NCBI GenBank assembly: GCA_000750105.3
Contig: JPHH03000004.1
Span: 124,001 to 188,000, forward strand
DNA length: 64,000 nt
Origin: Tolypocladium sp. Sup5 PDA-1
Lineage: Eukaryota > Ascomycota > Sordariomycetes > Hypocreales > Ophiocordycipitaceae
Direction: 5' to 3'
This document shows positions 32,188-41,988 of this stretch, one piece after another. The position numbers and the translations under genes were made by a program. The notes beneath the pieces are model-generated. The model made no database searches. It had not been told where the DNA came from and saw nothing but the letters and a program-made list of their open reading frames with translations. Every line of letters begins with the position of its first letter. Within the stretch, counting starts at the first letter, position 1.

Positions 32188-33987
32188 ATGAAGGGAGGAT
32201 TTGCTGCTGCCGCCCTGGCGGCGCTGGCTGGCGGTGTGAGCGCTGCTCACCACCGTCACGGCCACGACAACCTCTTCGCCAAGAGGGGCAACGAGACTGG
32301 CGAGGTCTGCGTTCCGGGCTGCACCACCATCTGGACGACCATCACCGGCGCCCCTACTCGTACGTTTTTCCCTGTTGGCTGCGCCATTTAGGCGGGAGGA
32401 TGGGACCATCAATTGGGGGATCTGAGGGGGGGGAAGAAGCAAGTTCACTGACACGTCCAAACAGTGGTCCCCATCACGACGACGACGGCTACCCTGACCA
32501 ACACCACCACCACCACCGTCACCTTCACCCAGGTGCCCAAGACCACCGTCACGCCGCCACCGCCGCCTCCGGCCACCACCTCGATCATCGTGGTCCCAGT
32601 CCCGACGCCCGCGCCTCACACCTGCCCGACCCCCGGCACTTACACCTTCTCGGCGACCACCATCACCGTCAACCAGACGACGACCGTCTGCGGCGCCTCG
32701 TCCACCAAGGTCCCGTCGGGCACTCACACCGTCGGCGGTGTCACCACCGTCGTCAAGACTGCGACCACCGTCATCTGCCCCGTCGCGACTGTCGCCACCT
32801 CGGGCACTGTCACGACCAGCACCATCCTCCAGACGACGTACGTCTGCCCCACGCCCGGCACTTACACCATTGCTCCTCACACCACCACGGTGACCGAGGA
32901 GACGGTCATCGTTTACCCCGTGCCCACCTCGTACAAGCCCGGCACCTACACTGCTCCCCAGCAGGTCGTCACCGTGACCGAGACCGACTACGTCACCTAC
33001 TGCCCATTCACCAGCGTTGGTCTCCCGACCACCTCTGCCGCGCCTGCTCCCAAGCCGACCACGGTTGCGGCGCCGCCGCCTCCTCCCCCTGCATCCTCCA
33101 CCCAGAAGGAGACTCCCAAGCCTAAGCCCACCGTCCCGGCCTCCAACCCCGGCGGCCTGACCAGCAACAACGACCACTACGGCATCACCTACACCCCTTA
33201 CGAGCCGTCCAACGGTCAGTGCAAGCCTTCCACGCAGGTTGACAGCGATATCGCCCAGCTCAAGGCCGCTGGCTTCACCACCGTCCGTGTCTACTCGACT
33301 GACTGCCACACCCTCGAGTACGTCGGCAATGCTTGCCAGAAGCACGGCGTTAACATGATTGTCGGCGTCTTCGTCAAGGGCAGCGGCTGCAGCTATGACT
33401 CCCCAGATATCAAGGAGCAGGTTGACGCCCTCGCCGCTTGGGACAAGTGGAACCTGGTCAAGCTCGTCGTCGTCGGTAACGAGGCCATCATGAACGGCTT
33501 CTGCTCCCCCCAGCAGCTTAGCACCCTCATCACCACCGTCAAGTCCAAGTGCTCCAAGTACACCGGTCCTTTCACCATCTCCGAGACGCTCAACATCTGG
33601 CAGCGCAGCGACGTCTCGTCGGCCATCTGCCCCGTTGTCGGTGTCACCGGTGCCAACATCCACCCGTACTTCAACTCGGACGTCAGCCCCGACTCCGCCG
33701 GTGACTTCGTCGCCGGCCAGCTCCAGATCCTTAGCCAGATCTGCCAGGGCAACGAGGTCATCAACCTGGAGTGCGGCTGGCCCACGCGCGGCAGCTGCAA
33801 CGGCAAGGCTTGCCCCGGTACGACGGAGCAGGCCAGCGCCATCAAGTCTATTCGCGCCAAGACTGGGGACAAGACGGTCTTCTTCTCCTACGAGGACGAC
33901 CTGTGGAAGGAGGCCGGCTCTTGCGGCTGCGAGCAGAGCTGGGGTTCCGCCGCGGCGTTCTCGATCAGCATTGACATTTCCATCTAG
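32188..33987 (+). CDS. Secreted Ser/Thr-rich GH17 beta-1,3-glucanase-like cell-wall protein
   Basis: Two exons, 32188-32359 and 32465-33987, give 564 residues. The N-terminus MKGGFAAAALAALAGGVSAA is a signal peptide, followed by a possible Kex2 site (FAKRGN). Residues about 60-285 form a Thr/Pro/Ser-rich stalk with repeated CPTPGTYT-like units, expected to be O-glycosylated. The catalytic domain begins near residue 289 (HYGITYTPYEPSNGQC). It has E397 in VVVGNEAIMNG as likely acid/base and E493 in INLECGWPTRG as likely nucleophile, the GH17 pair. It resembles Aspergillus BtgE and yeast Scw-type glucanases, which remodel wall beta-1,3-glucan. No C-terminal hydrophobic GPI signal is visible, since the protein ends SISIDISI, so attachment is probably through the stalk or non-covalent. 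A 758-codon open frame on the opposite strand is a composition artefact. Confidence 0.9.
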
Positions 33988-35231
33988 AGGACGACGGGCG
34001 CCGCGCAGCAGTTCTCTCGTACAGCACCGCCTCATGGTTCCCGCAGGCTTCCAGATAAAACCCTGCTGAATGTATATGAACGAAAGCAACGTCCGAACTC
34101 GACCCGGTCCAGGCAGACTGCCCCTCCCAAACGCCTGTTGCCATCCGACGCGGACCACGACACACCCACCTCTGGATGCGAGTAGGAAGGCACGGCGACG
34201 GCGGGCGGCTCTCTTGGGAGTCAAACGTTGGGCGCTTGGCTCTCTGCTACTTTCATTGCGTGCGTGTGGAGTTGGGCCTGTCGTTTTTCTCTTGACGGCT
34301 TTGGCGATTTGATACATTTCATGGTGCTCGGGCTTTGGGATGGGGGTTGTCTTTGCAAGTCTGCGCCAAGCACATACGGGTCTTTCTTTGTACATTTGGC
34401 ATCTGATTCATAATGCTGTAATTTATTAGTGTCTATTATGGGACGAGCTGCGTTTACTGGGACTACATATGAATCCCTGTTGCTCGTACAAACTACAGTA
34501 TGTCGCGCCGTGAGGATCTGATTCACCATCACCGGCCCTTTGGCATGAACAAACAAGAACTCTGCCATCATCCAACTTTTCATCACGAAATGAGTCAAGC
34601 GCCCAAGGTAACCTTGCAATGAAAAAAGGGCCCATATGCGCTGATGAGGCCGCGTAATGCCGCGCTCCTTGGCAGCACAGCGGGACCTGGATGTAAGCCA
34701 CGACAAAGCCGACCGACCTCAGACGCACAGATACGCCCAGCGTTCTTGGCACTGTGCTCGCGAATTACCGTTATTAGCTGACCCCCCATCCGCACAGCCA
34801 TGAAGGCCAGCCCCGAAGCACAAGGCAAGAAAGTATGTAAATTAACGTCAGCAACGGGTGGCTGGGTGCATAAACGGTGCTTGTCTGAACAGGTGTCTGC
34901 CTAGATGACTTAACTGCAAGGCAGTCAAGGCAGTGCTCCTCAGACAACACGCAGGGCGAGCCTCCTCCGGAGACGGACCTCCCAGGCGCCTGGTAAAACA
35001 ACCCAGGTCTTAGACGTCCGCCCGGCCCGACCGGCAGCCACGGAGCCGCACGGCGCCAAAGGAAGGGACTCAAGCTCAAGGGAGGCGCGCGCGTGAGAGA
35101 CAATGTCTCTTGCGCCCGGGTCTCACAGACGCCTCCTCGCAGACGATTGGCGAAACGTTTGACGCATGCGGGTATCGGGCGCAAAAATGCGATCACGCGA
35201 TCTCGCGACTTCACTTCCGATCGGGCTAGAA

Positions 35232-35264
35232 AGGGAAGGGAAAGGGAAGGGAAAGGGAAGGGGG
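35232..35264 (+). repeat. AAGGG-type G-rich repeat, possible G-quadruplex
   Basis: Five GGG runs separated by AA or AAA, then a run of five G, all on the plus strand. This meets the usual four-run rule for a quadruplex, and the pure-purine strand could also form a triplex. Confidence 0.85.
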
Positions 35265-35611
35265 AGGAAAAGAAAACCGGGCTTACTACGGAGTACATCC
35301 CGTATAATACATGTGTTCTTTTCATGCCCTGGTATCCATGCGTGTATTCCCAAGTCTAACATGCAGTTCCACAGCCAGTGGCATATGGAAAGGTTAATGA
35401 GAAACAGGGAAGGGAAATTCCAAAGAAAATAAGAGAAATAACACGATCAATCGTGTGTGAATGTATATTCATCTTCCCCGCAGTATCTTCAACCCGACCT
35501 GCCACGCAGCAACTTCACCCTGACTAAATCACCCACTCCCCAATCCTATGCCCGTTCGTCGTTACCCCACAGTGAAGAAACCCCGAATCCAAAAAGTCAG
35601 AAGTGATGTCC

Positions 35612-35646
35612 AAGAAGAAGAAGAAGAAGAAGAAGAAGAAGAAGAA
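35612..35646 (+). repeat. AAG trinucleotide microsatellite
   Basis: About eleven uninterrupted AAG units in intergenic DNA between the GH17 and WD40 genes. Confidence 0.92.
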
Positions 35647-36072
35647 AGCATGCATAGGTATACTGTTCCGGCCGTGATCTGGGCCAAGCTTCCCAAAGAG
35701 CATTCTGTGCCCGCTTGCAAGCATGATCGGCGGACATGATGAAGTGTCTCTGCCATTCAAAGTGGATGTTGCTTTTGTCCCCGAAACGTGAAGCCAATGG
35801 CCGAGGAAACATAGTTAGGCCGTTGTCGAAAGCAAGGCCGGTAAATAAGTTAGGGAAGTGCTGCCGCGTTCCCAATGATCCAAAAGCAGCATTGCTTTTC
35901 CAAAACGTATATGCTCGAGAAGAAGAGGTACAGACGTGTGCCGAGGTCTCGTAAACGGATCCCTCGCGGATATAAGTTGAAGTGTCACGAAGAGGCCCAG
36001 GTATAATGAGTAACATAATAAAATCAATCAGGAGGCGTGACGTCGTAATCGGGTTAGGTAGGGTTGAGTTGA

Positions 36073-37850
36073 TCAAAACGGCTCCGGGCCTTGGAGCAAG
36101 GCCGGCATGCGTCCGCGTGACCACTTGTCGGGCCACTCGGTCTCTTCATCTGCTCGATCAACAATCCAGTGATACGGCGCCGTGTGCCGCAGCCAGGCGT
36201 TCTCCAGCAACGGCTCGGGTCCTCGCCCGCAGCGCTCGAGCTGCAACAGCCCGCCGCGATGTGCGTCACAGCAGAGGACGTTCAAGTCTTGCCCCTCGTT
36301 GGTAAAGGCAAGGCCGCCAATCTCGCTAAAGACATCGATGGTCTGCTTGGTGCAAAAGGTCTGGGCGTCGATGACGTTGATGAAGTCGGCCTCTTCGGCA
36401 GCCACCAGGATTGGCTTCCCGCTTCCCTGGGGCGAGAAGCGCAAGCCGCGCACGCCAGCCATCTCGCTCCTGATGGTGCAAAGCGCGGTGCTCACGCCGC
36501 TCGAGTTGCACCACTTGCGAGCGTCCCAAATCTTGACTGCCTTATCTTGGAAGCCAGTCGCCACAGTCCACCCGTCGTCGGACCAGTCGCAGGCGAACCC
36601 ATAATCCCTGTGACCCTTGAGCTCCTGTAGGATCTCTCCCGTGTCCGCGTTGGTGATGAGGACGTCGGGATTATCGCCAACCACGACCCGCAGGCGGCGG
36701 TCCGGGGACAGGGCCGAGCAGTTGAGGGCAAAGGGGTACATGGTCTGCGAGATGAACTCCTCCGTTTCAATGTCCAGGACCCGGAAGCCACGGTCGTTGC
36801 TGGCGATGCTCGCGACCGGTCGAGAGGACCGCCGAGGCATGTGGATCTTCAAGTGGTTGGTGATGCCGTCGGGCGAAATCTGCCCTTCCGAATACTCCTT
36901 CTTGTCGTCCGAGTCCAGGGACTTGAGGCAGTAGTCGCCATTGAAGGTACCGCCCATCAGGACGCCGCAGTCGGCATCGAGAGTCGAGATGACTCCGCCC
37001 AAGGCAGGGAACTCGCGCAGGTTCATGACCAGGTCCGTCTTCTTCGACGGCAGGTTCATCCTGGTTATGCCGCTGGGGCTCGAATAATATGCCTTTGTGC
37101 GAGAGGGGCAAGCGAGCACACTCCGAAGCTGAAAGTGGGCGAGGCTGACGTCGGGACGGAAGTTCATCCTCCTGAATCGGACGAAGCTATCCTTGGATGG
37201 GATGCACCGGTCGTCCCATTTCGGCTGTTGTTGGCACGCGAGGTTAGCAACTGCTTCCGTTAGGCACAACGCCTTGCAGGCCATCCCACTTACAGTCCAG
37301 TTGTCCGACCCTGACTGGTTGACATAGTTTCTATACGTGTGGCGCCGTCTCCTCCTCGCGGCAGCGCGCGTCGTTTCCATGGACGCCCAGTTCAAGCCTT
37401 GGAAGTCGCATTCGTCACCCATGAGGTCGGCGTAGGTCACGTCCTGCACCTCGGCGCGAGACTGCTCGTGCACTTCGTGCAGATGCGGCGGGCGCATTTG
37501 TCTGTAGCCCGGAAGAAAGCAGCCGTCATGTGCCCACTCGCGGAGGAAGTCGATGAGACCGAGGTTCTCGGATCCGAGGATGGTCGGGTTCGGGTTGCTC
37601 AGTTGGACCGGAGGCAGGTTATCGATGAAGTTGTCGAAGAAAGGTGATTGAGGCTCGTGAGGCACAAAGATTGTGGGAACATCGTCGTCCAGATAATCAT
37701 CATCATCATCCCCCGGCAGGTTGTTCGCCCAAGAACCAGCGGGGAGACCGGGGTTCATGGTCGCCGGTGCGCCGTGCGGGCCGTGTAGCCCAAACGCAAA
37801 TGGAAATGGAGGTGGTAAGGCGTTCGGGTGGTGGGCAGGCGGTGCTGCGA

Positions 37851-37895
<45 letters not shown>

Positions 37896-38449
37896 CGCCG
37901 CCCGAGTATGTATCGTCGGCTTCTCCGCCGTGCCCATTCGAGCCGATAAACAACCCAAGCTCGGGATCGAAGTCGAAGTTCATGGACGTGAGGATGTTGG
38001 TCGTCACAATGATTTCATCCAGTGGGGCACCACCGTCACTGTCGCTCATGTCCAGGTCATGGTCCGACGGGACGTAGAGGTTTTGGAGGTAGTGTGCGGG
38101 ATCATTGGTGTAGGTGTCGTCGGATCCGGAGTCAAAGTCGGATTCGTCCTCGTCGACGTGCCCGATTCCTTGGCCATCACCGGCGAGTCGAGCATCCGTC
38201 ATAAGGGCGCCGCGGGCAAGATGATGCGCGTCGGCGGCGTCGTCGAAGTCGCCTTCGCTGTCGGCGTCGTCGAGGTCGGCCGCGACGTCTTCGTCTTCGT
38301 CCTCGTCGTCGTCCTCGTCGTCGTCCTCACCCCCGTCGTGGCAGGCAGCCGGAGCGGCGGCGGCGGAGGAGACGGCGCTGTGGTCCGAGCTGCGAGGTGC
38401 CCGGTCGTCATCCTGCAGCGGCAGCCAGTCCGTGCAGTTGTACTTGCAG

Positions 38450-38480
<31 letters not shown>

Positions 38481-38526
38481 TGTCTTGGTCGCGATGCCGG
38501 TCCGGCGAGGCCGACGGAGGTCGCAT
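36073..38526 (-). CDS. WD40-repeat protein with long acidic disordered N-terminus
   Basis: Two exons, 37294-38526 and 36073-37224, give 794 residues. The 69-base intron (donor GTAAGT, acceptor CAACAG, GCTAAC inside) keeps the frame open. Retaining it would insert 23 residues, so a plain open frame hides it; the spliced join reads DNWTPKWDDRCIPSKDSF. The first ~300 residues are acidic, with poly-Asp runs coded by GAC repeats. The C-terminal half has beta-propeller text: LIDFLREWAHDG, RMNFRPDVSLAHFQLRSVLA, GGTFNGDYCLKSLD, GHRDYGFACDWSDDGWTVAT, FQDKAVKIWDARKW, GVRGLRFSPQGSG, INVIDAQTF. The blade ending VKIWDAR is the clearest WD repeat. I do not recognise a specific orthologue and assign no function. 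The start is uncertain: a TATTTAAA element lies only 29-36 bases before the chosen ATG, so translation may begin at a later Met. Confidence 0.82.
37854..37892 (-). repeat. GAC (Asp) trinucleotide repeat in WD40 gene, downstream tract
   Basis: On the plus strand this is a GTC run with one GCC interruption, coding poly-Asp in the WD40 gene's acidic region. Other tracts lie near 38279-38333 and at 38452-38480. Confidence 0.9.
38452..38480 (-). repeat. GAC (Asp) trinucleotide repeat in WD40 gene, near start codon
   Basis: A GTC run on the plus strand that codes nine consecutive Asp near residues 17-25 of the WD40 protein. Such pure-codon runs are prone to length change. Confidence 0.9.
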
Positions 38527-41500
38527 GGCGACAGGGCGGGCACCCGTCTCTTGATATTTAAAGGGCCGTGCCAGCCGACCGCAGCAGCAGCAGCCAACGC
38601 CGGCTCGTGCGTTCCAGGGCTCTGGTGGCCGATAAAGGCCGGCGCGCGTTGCAGCAAACCCGTTGTCGGTGCTGATGTGTCACCGCGTGTACTTGCTTTG
38701 TCCCGGGACTTTGCTGTCCTCGGCTGGGAATTTGGCCCTCTTTTTTTTTTGCTTTCCCTTATTCGAGCCCCCCTCTTTCTCTGCTTCCGCCAACTCGGCC
38801 TGGCCTGTCCTGTCGTGTGGTGTCGTCGGTTTCTTTTTCGTCGTGGCTCCGATTGTGCTTCTGGAACTTGCTTTTTCGGACGCTGCCTGGCGAGGATCGA
38901 GAGACGTCAGAAAGGGGGGGTGTGGGCGTGAAGGCGCTGGACGCAGTAGCGCCCTCGATGGCGGGGGGCAGTCAGACAACGGTTCAGGCGCCCCAAGCAC
39001 AGCTATCCATCCGTACGCCGCGGTGGGGGAGCCGAGGGTTGGCCGTGGGTGTAGGAAAAGAGCGGCCCGAGGCTGGCGCAGGCGTCTGCGCTCCACTGCC
39101 TCTTGGGGATGAAGATGGGAGCGCGAGGAGCGGTCGAGGTGGTTGAGGAGGCAGAGTCGACAGCCACGTCTGGGCCGGAAGGTGAATTAGGTAGGACCTA
39201 AGTTAACTGAAGTAATATCAAGGTAGCGGGGACTCGGGGAGAAGCCTTTGAGCAAATGCTCATTCAGGTTGAGGGGGAGGAGCCCTCCCAGCAATAAGTA
39301 CCTCCAGTCCCGGCCCAGATGTCCCGTCAGTCTGGTGATAAGGGTAGGTAATAAGCCAGAGCGCACGCATCCATAATCCTCATCAGTCACTTTTCGGCCG
39401 GCTCGGTGACAAATCAGGAACCGGGGGAGGCATCTCGCTCGCCATTCACTCGGCCGCTGAACTGACGACTGCAACGCGCAAAGCCACTCGTCAGCTTTGG
39501 CGAGGATGCTGCTCCCTGCCAACCGTAGAGGCAGGAGGCGTGGGCGCTGCGAACCTCGCACGTCTCCGGCCCTGACGTGCATACGTACGAGTACAACATC
39601 GCTGACGAAGAAGTGCCATCATTGCCATCATTGCCAACAACCACGGGCAACTGAACGACTGAAGCTCTCGGTTGGGGCCTCTCCCGCGAGCGAGCGCCAG
39701 CGTCACGGCGACGAGATATCGCATCCGCTTCCGCGCATCAGTGGCCGCGTCACACCCGCGCATCCTATTCTCCTCCCTCCCTCATCATTATTTACCAGTC
39801 ACCCGCGTCACGTTGGCTGCATGACAGCATCGCGACGCCGACGTCCAACCCCCATTCAGCAGCTACGAGTACACGCGCAGGCGCAAGCAGCAGCCGCGCC
39901 GGGCACCAGCTCCTCGCCAGCTCGGACCATCGCCGAGACCGATTCACTAAACGAACCGTTGCCCGCCGTTGCCACCCCATTCTCCCTCACCGGTCGCCTC
40001 GTATTTTGTGATAGATGACCTACTCGTACACGCGCCTGGCCCGACTGCGCACGCAGCACGCCCCACCCCTGTCTGTCTCGTGGCAAGCCACCGCCAACCC
40101 CGGCGGGCTGGTTTGCCCTTCGGCCCTCCTCTGCGCCGGAGGAGCCTCCGAGACAGGCCCTCCGAAAAGGCAACTGGCGCGCCGTCTTGCGTGCGTGGCG
40201 CCCGCATGCGCCGTTGGGCTCTTCGTTTGCCTTCGGTTCATCCTTCTGCTGCTGCTGCTGGGGGGCCTGACGCCCGCTCGCGCGACTGGCTGCACGAGGA
40301 CCCGACATGCGTATAGCGACATGTGCCGCTACGGTGCGTGCGTTGTACGGACTATTGCCCGGGCGTACTTTGTCTGCAGAGGCCCTCGACCCTTGCGGGG
40401 GAGGCGTCAGGTCGCTGATAAGTTGCGACTCCGACGATGCCAGCTGTGGGTGAGTGAGGAGTGAGTGCATGAGTTGGTGAGTGAGTGAGTGAGTGAGTGT
40501 GTGAGTGTGTGAGCACCTCATATCAAGCTGAAAAGGCCCAGGAATGCTAGACACCTCGCACCTCGCACCGCCCCCAATACCATCATATCCCTCAACCGCC
40601 CGCCCGATCAGTTTTGGAGAGCGAGCCCTCAAACCTCGTCCCACGGCGCACCGCACATGTGACACATCACGCCAGGGCTGCATGTCCCGCCTCCTCTGTC
40701 CCCCAGGCATGCCACACCATATTACAACCCTCCCATCACAACCGGAAATACGCGTGCATCACATCGCACATGCCGTCCCAACAACAGGCTATAGGCTATA
40801 CTACGTAGCAGGCAATTACCATTATACCACCTAATAGCCGTTTCGCTCGCTTGCCGTACCGTGCCGCCCCCCTGGCCATCTCTAGCGGCAGCTTCTGCAA
40901 TCAAAGTCACGAACCATTTTCCCAACATCAAAGAGAGAGCGTAGGCGCACCGTAGCTACTAACACCGGTCACTACAGGTTGTTGTCAAAGGGACTGTACA
41001 TGGAGTATTCATGGACCTGGGAGGGGCCATATAACTGGTCCTTGTCTGACGTGCTATATTATCTTCAAGAATATGGAACATCTGTACCCATCTCCTTTGG
41101 AGGCGACCGTGCTCGAAGGTATTTGGCATGCCCTTTTCTCGCCTGAATGGGGCGTCTGGTACGATGGCCTCCTTGCCCGGCCGGGATGGACTGTGAATTT
41201 GTGTCGAGACAGCGTCTCTGCCCATCGGAGTTGCCGTTCACTGAGCTGCTGCTTTTCATGAAGTAACGGAGGTTCAAGTGATCTGTTATAATCGCAAAGG
41301 ACACCACGCTCCTGAACTTGATGTGCCACTGCTCCAGGCAGCGGGTGATGCAAAGCAACTACTTGTTGTGGATCGGGTAGTTGAAATTCACATTTGGCTG
41401 GCGTGTTCTTCGTACCCCGACCAGCTCTACTCATGCTGGATATGCTGCAGAAATCAGTTCCTCGGATGCATTCTCCGGTCTGGATAACGTCGCCGGCAGT

Positions 41501-41988
41501 ACCAGCAGTAAGTGCAGCTATACTTGTACTAGAGGCCCGGAGGCTGATACATTTAGATGGCGTGAATGACGCAGCAAAGGCAGAAGTGGTACAGCGACGG
41601 GCCCCTGGAGAAGAAGGAGCGAAACTCGAACAGCTCGATGGATCTACGGAGTACCTCCACTGTATTCGTAGATCGTGCACCAAGACGCCGCCTATTTTCT
41701 GACATGGCTGGTTGCTGAGTTGTATCCGCTACGCCTGGCTCCGCTCGTAACGGCCACGGTCCTGCCCAGGTCCTTGTAACCAGTAACAATTCCTCGCCTC
41801 GTCGTGGCTGCGTGGATAGATACGCGACTGCCAGCATATCGCGGTCATCGTTTCTCAAATCACATAGTAGCTCAGTGGCGTTATTCATTCCCTTTTAAAC
41901 GTCTGTGTCTTTTTGAACTTCTCCACGGCTCTTCTACTCCTGTACATGCTCCACCGTGACGCCCCGGTACCGCCGCTCATGCCATGCT
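38527..41988. other. Intergenic region, WD40 gene / threonyl-tRNA synthetase
   Basis: About 3.5 kb between two minus-strand genes. Open frames up to 284 codons (39856-40710, minus) are low-complexity and lack motifs. The minus frame at 41054-41683 (209 codons) is also unrecognised. It holds a T-run at about 38740, a TGAG microsatellite at 40476-40512 and a TACGGAGTA copy at 41645-41653. I see no supported gene. Confidence 0.55.
40476..40512 (+). repeat. TGAG/TGTG microsatellite
   Basis: A run of GAGT units with GTGT interruptions in the gap between the WD40 and ThrRS genes. Confidence 0.88.

Larger units (their letters stand above)
33988..36072. other. Convergent intergenic region, GH17 / WD40 gene
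   Basis: About 2.1 kb with no recognisable gene. It holds a G-rich tract at 35232-35264, one TACGGAGTA copy at 35287-35295 and an AAG repeat at 35612-35646. Small open frames, some reading the AAG repeat as poly-Glu or poly-Ser, are not supported by any motif. Confidence 0.6.

Noticed and set aside
32119..34395. 758-codon open frame on the minus strand opposite the GH17 gene
   Set aside because: It is antisense to a clear GH17 gene, has Gly/Arg/Asp low-complexity composition and no motif. Thr/Val-rich codons with C or G in the third position naturally avoid stops on the other strand.
39856..40710. 284-codon minus-strand frame
   Set aside because: It reads a TGAG microsatellite as HTHTLTHSLTH and has biased composition without a domain.
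41054..41683. 209-codon minus-strand frame
   Set aside because: No recognised motif, no splice partners, and Ser-rich composition. Left as intergenic, though a lineage-specific gene is not excluded.
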